From positions 560,859 to 624,858 of the forward strand of contig NZ_KQ033913.1 in the NCBI RefSeq assembly GCF_000969835.1: DNA of 64,000 bases, read 5' to 3'. The number at the start of each line of letters is the position of its first letter. The first letter of the stretch is position 1. The stretch comes from Parabacteroides goldsteinii DSM 19448 = WAL 12034. Its GTDB lineage: Bacteria; Bacteroidota; Bacteroidia; Bacteroidales; Tannerellaceae. Below, in pieces: positions 8,600-17,536 of the stretch. Position numbers and translations under genes: made by a program. The notes below the pieces were generated by a model. The model worked only from the letters and a program-made list of their open reading frames with translations, was not told the DNA's origin and made no database searches.

Positions 8600-10906
8600 T
8601 TATTTCTCTTTATGATTCATAATCAGCGTCGACGGCATCTTCTGCAACGCTTCGCGGCGGTGTTCAGAGACGTCGTTCCAGGTATCGTAGCTTATCAACA
8701 TGAAATTATAGTTGCTGAATATCGCCGCTGTCATATCCTTGTCTGCCAGCAGCGACGCCTGCTTGGTCGTATCGACGAACTGGCGGATGGCATGTTTTAT
8801 CTTTTCGCTGCCCGGAGTCGTCGAACTGCTGCGGTCGAGGATGCTGACCGATCCGTGGGTTGTCTTTAGCAACGTCGAAGCATATTCCAACAGGAAGAGA
8901 TCCTTCTCCGAGTCGACCACCACGATCACATTGCTCGCTTTCACGAAGCCGCGGTTCACGAATACCCCCACGTCGCAATTACTTTTTCCGATAAACATTT
9001 TCGTCTTGTCTTTCAATAGCGCACCGGGGTAAAACCACGATTCGGGCGCCTTGAAACGGCGGAAGAAACGGTTGTAGAAAGAGGTGCGGTAGCGGTTCGC
9101 CTCGATGTCGTCCGGCTGGTTACTCATCGAAATGCCCGAACCCACGAGCAGGAAGTCGAAACCCTCCGTGTTTACGATGTCCGTGATATCCTGTCCGGCG
9201 TTGTTCGACACCTCGTAGCGCGTTTCTATATTGATTCCCAGCTTTTTCGCCCCATAGAGAATAGGCCCGAAGCTGACTTCCTCGAAGTTATCCGTGTGCA
9301 GCGGGTTCACATCCGAACCGACGGTGAGATGAAGCGCCGTAAGGTCCACCTGATGCCGGATATGGGCGAACATCTGGTAGGCTACGTCGAGCATGATCTG
9401 CCCGTTGCCCGCACGTCCGAACGAGAGCAACACCTTGAACGTGCCGTCGGCTACCTCCACCGCTTTGTATTCTTTGATCTTCTCGCGTGTCTGGAAGCAG
9501 AACTTGATGAACGAAACGAGCGGGATAGTCATAAATGTAGTCACTAGCGTCATCAATACCAGCATCACGAAGATGGATGGGGGCAGGATATGCATTTCGT
9601 AACCGATCGTAAGCACGACCAGCTCCATCAATCCCCTCGTATTCATCAGTGCGCCGATATAGAGGCTGTCTTTCCAGCTCTCGCCCACGAAACGAGCCGA
9701 AAACATGGCACCGCCGAATTTACCGATGATGGCCACCAGTATAAAGACGCCGCACATCCACCACAGGTCGGGACTATTCAGCAGCCCGATCTCTGTGCGT
9801 AACCCCGTCGAAACGAAGAACAAAGGGAGAAACAGGGCCAGCGATACATCTTCCACCTTTTCGGTCATGATCTTGCGGAATTTCACGTTACTTGGCATCA
9901 CCACCCCCGCGATGAACGCGCCGAACAACGCATGCAACCCTAACATCTCGGTCAAATAAGCCGAAATGATGAGCAGGAGGAACATAAAAGCGACCAGGCC
10001 CTTGTCGATCACTTCCTTATTATGGTAAATATGTCCGATCATTTTCAGGAACGGACGGACGGCAAAGAACATGAAAGCGATATAAATGGCGGAGAAAAGA
10101 ATATTATAGACCGCACTCAGCATTGACCCCGCCTGTGCGATGGCTATCACGACGGCCAGCAGGCACCAGGCCGTGATGTCACCGTTGGCTGCGCTGGCGA
10201 GCGAGATCGTCCCCAGATGCGTCCGCGTCAATCCGCGTTCCTGTATGATACGTGCCAGCACCGGGAAGGCAGTGATACTCATGGCGATACCTATAAACAG
10301 GGCGAACGATAGGAAGGGAGTGCCTTTGTCGGCATACGTGTCGTAAACGAAGTAGGCAGTAAGCATCCCGCAAAAGAAGGGCACAATCGTGCTTGTATGG
10401 CTGATTAGGATCGTTTCCTTTAATTTCTTCCGAACCTCGGTGATATCCAGCTCCATACCGATGGCAAACATAAACAGGATCAGCCCGAACTGGCTCAGGA
10501 TAGTGATGTTGGCCAGCGACTCGACCGGGAAAAGGAATCCCGAAGCCTCCGGTAGCAAATGCCCCAGCACTGATGGCCCCAGTACGATACCGGCCACAAT
10601 CTCGCCGATGACCGTAGGCTGGCCAATCTTCTGAAACAACCAGCCGAACAGGCGGCAGGTAATCAATATCGTAATGATCTGCAACAGCAGGATGCCGATA
10701 GGCGACTGGATATGATGCATCATCAGTTCCCAAAATAAGGAAAAACCTTCACTGAGGTTTTTAGGGGCGTCGTAGGCCGATGTCATGGCGCTTTCAATCT
10801 GTTGGCTCTCTCCTTCTTTGGCGATAAAATACATCAATGAACCGAATACAAGGATCATCACTAAATAAAAGGCTATACTCTTTGTTCCTCTACTCATATA
10901 TTGCAT
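8600..10906 (-). CDS. Cation/proton antiporter (CPA2/KefB-type)
   Basis: The 768-residue protein has an N-terminal anchor, then about 12 membrane segments of the Na+/H+ exchanger fold (about residues 60-440; motifs ITAFPVLARI and LHALFGAFIAGVVMP are typical) and a C-terminal soluble region of about 300 residues that looks like a universal-stress-type domain (about 490-760). It would exchange monovalent cations for protons at the inner membrane. It is transcribed divergently from glgB with a good minus-strand promoter at 10918-10947. Start ATG at 10906; an ATG at 10897 is an alternative. Which cation is carried cannot be told. Confidence 0.9.
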   Translation of the reverse strand: MQYMSRGTKSIAFYLVMILVFGSLMYFIAKEGESQQIESAMTSAYDAPKNLSEGFSLFWELMMHHIQSPIGILLLQIITILITCRLFGWLFQKIGQPTVIGEIVAGIVLGPSVLGHLLPEASGFLFPVESLANITILSQFGLILFMFAIGMELDITEVRKKLKETILISHTSTIVPFFCGMLTAYFVYDTYADKGTPFLSFALFIGIAMSITAFPVLARIIQERGLTRTHLGTISLASAANGDITAWCLLAVVIAIAQAGSMLSAVYNILFSAIYIAFMFFAVRPFLKMIGHIYHNKEVIDKGLVAFMFLLLIISAYLTEMLGLHALFGAFIAGVVMPSNVKFRKIMTEKVEDVSLALFLPLFFVSTGLRTEIGLLNSPDLWWMCGVFILVAIIGKFGGAMFSARFVGESWKDSLYIGALMNTRGLMELVVLTIGYEMHILPPSIFVMLVLMTLVTTFMTIPLVSFIKFCFQTREKIKEYKAVEVADGTFKVLLSFGRAGNGQIMLDVAYQMFAHIRHQVDLTALHLTVGSDVNPLHTDNFEEVSFGPILYGAKKLGINIETRYEVSNNAGQDITDIVNTEGFDFLLVGSGISMSNQPDDIEANRYRTSFYNRFFRRFKAPESWFYPGALLKDKTKMFIGKSNCDVGVFVNRGFVKASNVIVVVDSEKDLFLLEYASTLLKTTHGSVSILDRSSSTTPGSEKIKHAIRQFVDTTKQASLLADKDMTAAIFSNYNFMLISYDTWNDVSEHRREALQKMPSTLIMNHKEK

Positions 10907-10917
10907 GGGGTTTGATG

Positions 10918-10947
10918 CAAAAGTAAGAAATATCCCGGGAATATCAA
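10918..10947 (-). promoter_or_regulatory. Promoter of the antiporter gene
   Basis: On the minus strand, TTG (10947-10945), 19 bases, then TACTTTTG (10925-10918), a match to the Bacteroidetes -33/-7 pattern, lie just before the start. Confidence 0.6.
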
Positions 10948-10967
10948 TACGGTATCTTTTTTTCTTT

Positions 10968-10975
10968 TATCTTTG
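10968..10975 (+). promoter_or_regulatory. -7 element of glgB
   Basis: TATCTTTG lies 24 bases before the glgB start. No clear -33 element was seen. Confidence 0.5.
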
Positions 10976-10999
10976 CGCTAAACCAATCTCAAATAAATC

Positions 11000-13018
11000 A
11001 TGGAGTCGCTGAATCTAATAAAGAATGACCCTTGGCTTGCCCCTTATAAAGAGGCGATAGAAGGACGGTATCAATACGTGATTGACAAGGAAAAGAGCCT
11101 GACCAACAACGGGAAACAGACGTTGGCCGAGATGGCTTCCGGCTATCTGTACTTCGGTTTGCATAAAACCAACAAGGGGTGGGTGTTCCGCGAATGGGCC
11201 CCGAATGCCACAGCTATCTATCTTATCGGTACATTTAATGACTGGAAGAAAGACGAACGATATAAAATGAGACGCCTCGGATACGGTGTCTGGGAGATTG
11301 CGCTCGAAGAAGAGCTGCTCCGTCACGAAGACCTTTTCAAACTGCTGGTTGAGTGGGACGGAGGAAGCGGTGAACGCATCCCGGCCTGGATACGCCGTGT
11401 CGTGCAAGACGAACAAACTAAAATATTTAGTGCACAGGTGTGGAACCCAGTCAAGCCATATGCGTTTAAAAACAAACGCTTTAAGCCTGACACCGCCCCG
11501 CTGCTGATCTACGAATGCCATATCGGTATGTCGACGAACGAGGAAAAAGTCGGCTCATACGATGAATTTCGCCGCAACGTGCTACCCCGCATTGCCCGCG
11601 AAGGATACAACGCGATACAGATCATGGCGATACAGGAGCATCCTTACTACGGCTCGTTCGGTTATCACGTCAGCAGCTTCTTCGCCGCCTCGTCCCGTTT
11701 CGGTACGCCCGAAGAGCTGAAACAGCTGATAGACGACGCCCACGGCATGGGAATCGCTGTCATCATGGATATTGTACACAGCCATGCTGTTAAGAATGAA
11801 GTGGAGGGCCTCGGACGTTTCGACGGTTCCTATAATCAATATTTCCTGAGCGGTACACGCCGCGAGCATCCCGCCTGGGACTCGCTTTGCTTCGATTATG
11901 GCAAGAACGAGGTGTTGCATTTCCTGCTCTCGAACTGCAAATTCTGGCTTGAAGAGTATAAGTTCGACGGTTTCCGTTTCGACGGTGTCACTTCCATGCT
12001 CTATTACAGTCACGGATTGGGCGAGGCTTTCTGCAATTACGGCGACTACTTCAACGGACATCAGGACGGCGACGCGATTGCTTATCTCACCTTGGCCAAC
12101 AAACTGATCCACGAGGTAAATAAGAACGCCATCACCATCGCCGAGGAAGTGAGCGGCATGCCCGGACTGGCTGCCAACTATGAAGACGGCGGCTATGGTT
12201 TCGACTATCGCATGGCAATGAACATTCCCGACTACTGGATCAAGACGATCAAGGAAAAGAAAGATGAAGACTGGCATCCCTCGTCCATCTGGTGGGAAAC
12301 GACCAACCGCCGTGCCGACGAAAAGACAATCAGTTACGCCGAAAGCCACGATCAGGCACTGGTGGGAGATAAGACCATCATCTTCCGGTTGATAGATGCG
12401 GACATGTACTGGCACATGCAGAAGGACGACCACAACGCTGTTGTTGAACGCGGTGTGGCGCTCCATAAGATGATCCGTCTGGTGACCGCCTCGACCATCA
12501 ACGGCGGATACCTCAACTTTATGGGCAACGAGTTCGGACATCCCGAATGGATCGACTTCCCGCGCGAAGGCAACGGATGGTCGCACAAATATGCACGCCG
12601 CCAGTGGGAACTGGTAGATAATATGGATTTGAAATATCACTATCTGGGCGACTTCGACCGCGAAATGATCGAACTGCTCCGTAGCGTGAAAAACTTCCAG
12701 TCTACCCCAATACAGAAGGTGTGGGATAGCGATGGCGACCAGATTCTGGCCTACATGCGCAAAGACCTGGTATTTGTGTTCAACTTCAGTCCGACGAAAT
12801 CGTACACCGACTACGGCTTCCTGGTTCCTAAAGGCGAGTATGAAGTGATTCTCAACACAGATGCCCCCCGTTTCGGTGGTTTCGGCCTGGCGGACGATTC
12901 GGTGCGTCATTTCACACAATTCGATCCATTATTTAAAAAAGACAAAAAAGAATGGCTTAAACTGTACATTCCGGCACGCAGTGCTGTTGTACTGAGAAAA
13001 GTAAAGATAAAGAAGTAA
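11000..13018 (+). CDS. glgB: 1,4-alpha-glucan branching enzyme
   Basis: The 672-residue enzyme has an N-terminal CBM48 domain (about 60-145, VFREWAPNATAIYLIGTFNDW), a GH13 barrel, and an all-beta C-terminal domain. The four GH13 regions are visible: DIVHSHA, the nucleophile Asp328 in FDGFRFDGVT, the acid/base Glu382 in IAEEVSG, and the SHDQ motif with His450-Asp451. It cuts alpha-1,4 glucan chains and rejoins them by alpha-1,6 bonds during glycogen synthesis in the cytoplasm. The length and motif style are closer to eukaryote-like branching enzymes than to the short E. coli type. It precedes manA by 21 bases, suggesting a sugar-metabolism operon. Confidence 0.96.
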   Translation: MESLNLIKNDPWLAPYKEAIEGRYQYVIDKEKSLTNNGKQTLAEMASGYLYFGLHKTNKGWVFREWAPNATAIYLIGTFNDWKKDERYKMRRLGYGVWEIALEEELLRHEDLFKLLVEWDGGSGERIPAWIRRVVQDEQTKIFSAQVWNPVKPYAFKNKRFKPDTAPLLIYECHIGMSTNEEKVGSYDEFRRNVLPRIAREGYNAIQIMAIQEHPYYGSFGYHVSSFFAASSRFGTPEELKQLIDDAHGMGIAVIMDIVHSHAVKNEVEGLGRFDGSYNQYFLSGTRREHPAWDSLCFDYGKNEVLHFLLSNCKFWLEEYKFDGFRFDGVTSMLYYSHGLGEAFCNYGDYFNGHQDGDAIAYLTLANKLIHEVNKNAITIAEEVSGMPGLAANYEDGGYGFDYRMAMNIPDYWIKTIKEKKDEDWHPSSIWWETTNRRADEKTISYAESHDQALVGDKTIIFRLIDADMYWHMQKDDHNAVVERGVALHKMIRLVTASTINGGYLNFMGNEFGHPEWIDFPREGNGWSHKYARRQWELVDNMDLKYHYLGDFDREMIELLRSVKNFQSTPIQKVWDSDGDQILAYMRKDLVFVFNFSPTKSYTDYGFLVPKGEYEVILNTDAPRFGGFGLADDSVRHFTQFDPLFKKDKKEWLKLYIPARSAVVLRKVKIKK

Positions 13019-13039
13019 TCAAACAACAAAACACACAGT

Positions 13040-14014
13040 ATGTTATATCCAATGACTTTTAAGCCTATCCTCAAGAAGATTATTTGGGGAGGCTCAGACA
13101 TCTGCCCATTTAAGGGCATCACACCGGTTGAAGAAGGTATCGGTGAAAGTTGGGAACTTTCGCATGTAGAGGGTAACTATTCCATCGTCGATAATGGTGA
13201 CTTGGAAGGCAAGTCGCTCGATGAACTGATTCGCACTTACGGCAAGCAGTTGCTCGGTGAGAAGGTAATGGACCGGTTCGGCTCTACTTTCCCGCTGCTG
13301 ATTAAGTTTATCGACGCCCGTGATGACCTGTCTATCCAGGTGCATCCCAACGACGAGCTGGCTATGAAACGCCACAATTCTTTTGGCAAGACCGAAATGT
13401 GGTACGTAATCAACGCCGCGGAGGGAGCTGGCCTCTATTCCGGTTTCTCCCAACAAATTGACGCAGAGGAGTATGTGAAACGGGTAGGCGATAACACTAT
13501 CATGGACGTTCTCCAGCGTTATGAAGTGTCGCCGGGCGATGTGTTCTTCCTGCCTGCGGGGCGTGTTCACGCCATCGGTGCCGGATGCTTTATCGCAGAG
13601 ATACAGCAGACCAGCAACATCACTTACCGCATCTACGACTACGATCGTAAGGATGCCAACGGTAACGGGCGTGAACTGCATACCGAGCTGGCCAAAGATG
13701 CCATCGACTATACCATGTCTCCCGACTACCGCACGCATTATAAGGCACATACCAACGCGACAGTCGAACTGGCCAACTGCAAGTATTTCACGACAAACCT
13801 GCTCGACCTCGATACGATGATGGTGCGCGACTTCTCCGAACTCGATTCGTTTGTCGTATATATATGTATGGAGGGTAAGGCTTCTATCCGCGACAATAAA
13901 GGAAACGAAATATTCGTTCATCAGGGTCAGACGGTGCTTATCCCGGCAGATACCGAGGTGGTGACGATTTCTCCGGCTCCGAATGCCAAATTCATGGAGA
14001 CTTATATCGGATAA
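13040..14014 (+). CDS. manA: Mannose-6-phosphate isomerase, class I
   Basis: The 324-residue protein is a cupin-type zinc enzyme interconverting mannose-6-phosphate and fructose-6-phosphate. The metal-site signature SIQVHPNDELA is near residue 95, followed by KTEMWYV, and the C-terminal cupin ends with a typical tail (VLIPADTEVVTISP). It follows glgB by 21 bases on the same strand and is probably co-transcribed. The length fits the short class I enzymes of Firmicutes and Bacteroidetes (about 320 residues) rather than the longer E. coli type. Confidence 0.93.
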   Translation: MLYPMTFKPILKKIIWGGSDICPFKGITPVEEGIGESWELSHVEGNYSIVDNGDLEGKSLDELIRTYGKQLLGEKVMDRFGSTFPLLIKFIDARDDLSIQVHPNDELAMKRHNSFGKTEMWYVINAAEGAGLYSGFSQQIDAEEYVKRVGDNTIMDVLQRYEVSPGDVFFLPAGRVHAIGAGCFIAEIQQTSNITYRIYDYDRKDANGNGRELHTELAKDAIDYTMSPDYRTHYKAHTNATVELANCKYFTTNLLDLDTMMVRDFSELDSFVVYICMEGKASIRDNKGNEIFVHQGQTVLIPADTEVVTISPAPNAKFMETYIG

Positions 14015-14059
14015 TTTTCCGGGAAAAAGATAACAGTTTTTCCTGAAAAAAGGAATTAG

Positions 14060-14160
14060 GAAACAGAAACGACGCAGAAAACGCAGAGTTTCGCAGAATA
14101 TTTTATTAATAATCAATATAATATCTGTGTTTCTCTGAGTTTTCTGCGTCGTATGCGTTC
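14060..14160. repeat. Long imperfect inverted repeat between convergent genes
   Basis: A 20-base arm at 14069-14088 (starting ACGACGCAGAAAAC) pairs with 14133-14152 with one mismatch; weaker pairing extends on both sides. The loop of about 44 bases is A/T-rich and contains a further partial copy of CGCAGAA. It lies between manA and the convergent panE gene. It may serve as a bidirectional terminator, or it may be a dispersed REP/MITE-like element. Confidence 0.7.
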
Positions 14161-14199
14161 CCTGTTATTTTGTTAGGCTATGCTGATTTCCTCATGACC

Positions 14200-15132
14200 T
14201 TATTGGGGATAGGGGAATTGTGTCAGCCCGTTGTACATGAACCGGTAGGTGGGGACATCCAGCCCCAGGGCTTCCGCCTCGCGGATTACGTAGCCGGTCA
14301 GTGTCTCGATTTCCGTCTGGCCTCCGCGCTTGAAGTCACTGTGCATTGAAGTGGTCGCACCGTTCGGCATCATCTTTTGGGCCTGGATAGACGAGAAAAC
14401 AATATCTTCCGGCAGTTTGATTCCTTTGGCTTCGGCAACGTCTTTTAACTCGTATCCCAGCGTGATGAACAGGTCGATATGATTTTCTATCACACTGTTA
14501 ATCGGTTCGTTGAAGTAAGAAGTGATGGTTGCTGCCGTGGAGATCATAAAGAATTTCTTCCATATCTCGAGGTCGATGTCCTCCGGGTTGGTCGATAACA
14601 CGCGGGCGGAGCTCAATATATTCCTTAACTCCAGTTGTTGTTCCTTATCCTTGCCGTTGAGTCCGAAAAACAAACGGTCCTTGAGGGTGAATTTCTCGAT
14701 ATATCCGGGCGAAACGAGCCGCGCACCTATGTAAACACAGCCTTTCCATATTCTGCTTCCGGGCAGTATTTTTTCTATCCGTTCGGCGATGTCGGCCCCG
14801 TTGAGCAGGGGTAGGATGACAGTCTCCGGACTGATGACCGGCTTCAGGTGACGGATATTTTCTTCCAGATCGTAGCTTTTCGTGCAGCAGAGCAGGTAAT
14901 CCACCGGACCTATCTCTGCCGGATTGTCGGTTGCGAGGGTTGGTATGGCTATTGTTTTCTTGAAAGATTTTTTTATTTCCAAGCCAAATTCTTTGATAGC
15001 CTTCAGGTTCTCGCCGCGGGAGATGAAGAAGATGTCCACATCCTCCGAATCCTGGTAGTGGGCAGCGAGCAACCCCCCGTAGTAACCCCCTACAGCCCCT
15101 ATTCCGGAAATAGCAATTTTTATTTTACTCAT
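14200..15132 (-). CDS. panE: 2-dehydropantoate 2-reductase family protein
   Basis: The 310-residue protein has an N-terminal NADP-binding Rossmann fold (ISGIGAVGGYYGG, residues 9-21) and the ketopantoate-reductase C-terminal helical domain (about 180-305; TSMHSDFKRGGQTEIETLTGY is the typical signature). The family reduces ketopantoate to pantoate in coenzyme A synthesis. Many genomes carry several homologues with other 2-oxo acid substrates, so the pantothenate role is likely but not certain. It is followed by the long hairpin at 14060-14160. Confidence 0.85.
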   Translation of the reverse strand: MSKIKIAISGIGAVGGYYGGLLAAHYQDSEDVDIFFISRGENLKAIKEFGLEIKKSFKKTIAIPTLATDNPAEIGPVDYLLCCTKSYDLEENIRHLKPVISPETVILPLLNGADIAERIEKILPGSRIWKGCVYIGARLVSPGYIEKFTLKDRLFFGLNGKDKEQQLELRNILSSARVLSTNPEDIDLEIWKKFFMISTAATITSYFNEPINSVIENHIDLFITLGYELKDVAEAKGIKLPEDIVFSSIQAQKMMPNGATTSMHSDFKRGGQTEIETLTGYVIREAEALGLDVPTYRFMYNGLTQFPYPQ

Positions 15133-15210
15133 ATCAATTGTATAGGAGTTTTGAAGTTTATATTCTTATATATATGATGCCGCAAAGATGAAAAATAAAA
15201 TCGAAACCCT

Positions 15211-16080
15211 TTATACGAGTTTGAGTTCTTTTAGAAAGTCGGGAAAACTTTGTTCAAAATTAACACCGAAGCGATAGTCGGTCTTTGCCTTGTAAGTCCG
15301 CCGGATGCTGTCGGTCGTAAAATGAACGGCAATGGCCGCCGCGTCGATCAGGCTGAAGTCGTTGAGCAAGGCCGACAGCAGGGCGCTGGCAAACACATCG
15401 CCTGTCCCGTGGTAATAACCGGGTATTTTCTGGGTGAAGACGTAGTCTATCGTGTCGGTCGTCCGGTCGTAGGTGGCGGCCCCCAGTTCGTCTTCCTTGA
15501 AATAAACGCCGGTCAGTACTACTTTCTGCGGACCCAGTGCGCCAAGCTTCCTCAGCAGGCTTTCGATATATGCGTGGGTGTAAGGCCCCGGATGGTACGG
15601 TTCGTCGAGCAGCAAGGCCGCTTCGGTGAGGTTGGGCACGATGATGTCGGCTTTTTGGCAAAGCATCCTCATGCCGGCTGCGAACTCGCGAGTGAAGACG
15701 GTGTACAGTTCGCCGTTGTCGCCCATAACCGGGTCAACCAGTATCAGGTTGTCTTCCTGCCTGAATGCGTCGAAAAACTCCTTAACGATGTCGAGCTGTT
15801 CGAACGAACCGAGGAAGCCGGTGTAGATGGCATCGAACTTTATGTCGAGCGACTTCCAGTGTTTCATGACCGGGCGCATATCTTCCGTCAGGTCGCGGTA
15901 GGTGTATCCGCTGATACCTCCGGTATGAGTGGACAGGATGGCTGTGGGGAGAGCTGATGTTTCAATGCCTGCGGCAGATAAAATAGGTAATGCGACGGTG
16001 AGTGAGCATTTTCCGAATCCGGACAGGTCGTGTATGGCTGCGACCCTTTTCTGATGTGTTTTATTTTTCATTCTGTTCAT
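15211..16080 (-). CDS. Pyridoxamine/pyridoxal kinase (PfkB-like)
   Basis: The 289-residue protein is of the pyridoxal kinase group within the ribokinase superfamily: HDLSGFGKCSLTVALP near residue 18, LVDPVMGDNGELY near 135, PNLTEAALLL near 165, and the GTGD anion-hole and catalytic-Asp motif in YYHGTGDVFASALL near 225. It would phosphorylate B6 vitamers with ATP in the salvage pathway. The ATG at 16071 is an alternative start three codons in. It lies 78 bases upstream of panE on the same strand. Confidence 0.88.
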   Translation of the reverse strand: MNRMKNKTHQKRVAAIHDLSGFGKCSLTVALPILSAAGIETSALPTAILSTHTGGISGYTYRDLTEDMRPVMKHWKSLDIKFDAIYTGFLGSFEQLDIVKEFFDAFRQEDNLILVDPVMGDNGELYTVFTREFAAGMRMLCQKADIIVPNLTEAALLLDEPYHPGPYTHAYIESLLRKLGALGPQKVVLTGVYFKEDELGAATYDRTTDTIDYVFTQKIPGYYHGTGDVFASALLSALLNDFSLIDAAAIAVHFTTDSIRRTYKAKTDYRFGVNFEQSFPDFLKELKLV

Positions 16081-16401
16081 TTTTATATCAATACAACAAT
16101 GGGTGTGCGGGAAATGTTGGAAGCCTGTATAGGGCCTTTTCCGCCAGCCGTTGCAAAATAAGCTGATTTTATCATAAAATGGGCCGGATTGTTATGAAAT
16201 GAGTAAATTTCTTCTTTTTCGGTCTGTTTCCTCCTTTTCGGAGGGTTTGCTTCCGTATTGGGTCTACATTTATAAATATCGTAAATAAAATAGCCGGAGA
16301 TTGTCGCAAAACATTGCGTCGGGCGGGATACCTTTACATCAAAGTTTTTAAGAGATGTTGTTTTGTGAGTTTGATTAGATGTATATAAATATTTTAGGTT
16401 A
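16081..16401. other. Intergenic region, 321 bases, no clear feature
   Basis: This gap separates the minus-strand kinase gene from a small plus-strand frame. No strong promoter, hairpin, repeat or RNA gene was recognised. Confidence 0.5.
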
Positions 16402-16467
16402 ATGACTTTGGCTGAAACTAGTATCCTCCCCTTGGCGTGGGGAAGGACTGAAAAAAAACAGAGATCG

Positions 16468-16671
16468 ATGTATGCCGTTCGCGCAGGCGAGCGTGGAACT
16501 TCACTTGTATGGGGTTGCGACGATTCATCGAATGGAGATAAAAAAGACCGTGAGGTGAGTTACAAATCTGATTATACAGGTGCTTTTATAACGGACTGGG
16601 AAGTCCCTATTGAGCCGAAGAGTCCTGGTGAGGACCCGCGAGCTGATTTTATTGTTGATTGGATTAACTAG
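16468..16671 (+). CDS. Small hypothetical protein
   Basis: A 67-residue frame from ATG 16468 (MYAVRAGERGTSLVWGC); an in-frame ATG at 16402 would give 89 residues. The product is acidic, with Cys, Trp and Pro scattered, and ends DFIVDWIN. No signal peptide, membrane segment or known family was recognised. A hairpin with a T-rich tail follows at 16778, which supports transcription on this strand. It could be a short peptide gene or a chance frame. Confidence 0.4.
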   Translation: MYAVRAGERGTSLVWGCDDSSNGDKKDREVSYKSDYTGAFITDWEVPIEPKSPGEDPRADFIVDWIN

Positions 16672-16777
16672 TATATCAATAAATTCAATGTAATTGGTGA
16701 AATCATACTTTTTACTCTATAACGTTAATCCTCATATCTAATAACGTTGTATCCCAAGCCCTTCAGTGGGCAAACAA

Positions 16778-16812
16778 CCGCTCTGTTCGTGAGAATAGGG
16801 CGGCTTTTGTAT
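16778..16812 (+). terminator. Terminator after the small hypothetical gene
   Basis: CCGCTCTGTTC (16778-16788) pairs with GAATAGGGCGG (16793-16803) apart from two mismatched positions, followed by CTTTTGTATTTT. Confidence 0.6.
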
Positions 16813-16847
16813 TTTAAAAGGCTCGGGTAAAAATAATTTGTATCGAT

Positions 16848-17081
16848 TTAATGACTGCAAACCTTGCTGACATCTACCGTAAAACCATCATTCATAGGCA
16901 TGAATTTCCCTTTTTCTTTCAAGAATTCGATTAATTCATCCACATTCATGTTATCGGCCGAGCAGGCATAAAAACGTTGTTCCGAACCGAATTTATTAAT
17001 GATAGCTGCTCTCAGGCTGCTCTCTGAGTAACTGTTTCCTTCCATCATGAAAAGAACTTCATGTGCATGTAACTGTTCCAT
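16848..17081 (-). CDS. YecH-family small metal-binding-type protein
   Basis: The 77-residue product from ATG 17081 (MEQLHAHEVLFMM) matches the YecH/DUF2492 pattern: HAHEVL near the start, RFYACSADNMNVDELIEFL in the middle and GFTVDVSKVCSH at the end. The spaced His and Cys residues suggest metal binding. The longer frame to 17120 adds 13 residues without a family counterpart, so the shorter start is preferred. The family's cellular role is not established. Confidence 0.8.
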   Translation of the reverse strand: MEQLHAHEVLFMMEGNSYSESSLRAAIINKFGSEQRFYACSADNMNVDELIEFLKEKGKFMPMNDGFTVDVSKVCSH

Positions 17082-17221
17082 AAACTGATTATTAAATGAT
17101 TTGAGACAAAAGTACACCATCTGTCCTTTTTAAATTGTAACATATGTGACAGAAAAGAATAAATTAAAATGATTAACAATTTATTAGAATCGGGATATCT
17201 GGAGGATAGATAATACAAAAC

Positions 17222-17255
17222 AGCCTGTCATAGAACTTTCTATAACAGGCTTTTT
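17222..17255. terminator. Terminator of the tRNA-Lys pair
   Basis: AGCCTGTCATAGAA (17222-17235) pairs with 17238-17251 with one mismatch. A T run follows on the plus strand, and a T-rich tract (GTTTTG) follows on the minus strand, just after the tRNA genes. Confidence 0.75.
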
Positions 17256-17256
17256 G

Positions 17257-17330
17257 TGACCCGGGAGGGGCTCGAACCCTCGACCCAATGATTAAGAGTC
17301 ATTTGCTCTACCAGCTGAGCTACCGAGTCA
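17257..17330 (-). tRNA. tRNA-Lys (CTT), second copy in the transcript
   Basis: A 74-base cloverleaf on the minus strand: acceptor TGACTCG/CGGGTCA, D-arm AGCTCAGCTGGTAGAGC, anticodon loop CTCTTAA with anticodon CTT, and T-loop GGTTCGAGCC. No CCA is encoded. It is almost identical to the copy at 17349, with differences only in the acceptor and D-arm. Confidence 0.95.
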
Positions 17331-17348
17331 ATCGGTTTTTTCTTTGAG

Positions 17349-17422
17349 TGACCTGGGAGGGGCTCGAACCCTCGACCCAATGATTAAGAGTCATTTGCTC
17401 TACCAACTGAGCTACCAAGTCA
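17349..17422 (-). tRNA. tRNA-Lys (CTT), first copy in the transcript
   Basis: A 74-base cloverleaf with acceptor TGACTTG/CAGGTCA, the same CTT anticodon loop and the same T-arm as the neighbour. The two copies are 18 bases apart and share the promoter at 17477-17507. Confidence 0.95.
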
Positions 17423-17476
17423 ATCTGTTGCAATCCTTGTTTCCTGCTTGTGGACTTTGTTTCTCGATTGCGGGTG

Positions 17477-17507
17477 CAAAGATAGAGGTTTAATTTTTCT
17501 TTGCAAA
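17477..17507 (-). promoter_or_regulatory. Promoter of the tRNA-Lys pair
   Basis: On the minus strand, TTTG (17507-17504), 19 bases, then TATCTTTG (17484-17477) give a consensus Bacteroidetes promoter 55 bases before the first tRNA. Confidence 0.8.
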
Positions 17508-17536
17508 CTTTTCGGTCGCTTTTTTCTAACTATTTT

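Noticed and set aside
11582..12919. 445-codon minus-strand frame opposite glgB
   Set aside because: It lies wholly within a gene with all four GH13 motifs and has no recognisable domain.
13094..14116. 340-codon minus-strand frame opposite manA
   Set aside because: Antisense shadow of a clear isomerase gene; it also crosses the hairpin region at 14060.
15250..15957. 235-codon plus-strand frame opposite the pyridoxamine kinase gene
   Set aside because: Antisense to a gene with clear kinase motifs; no signature of its own.
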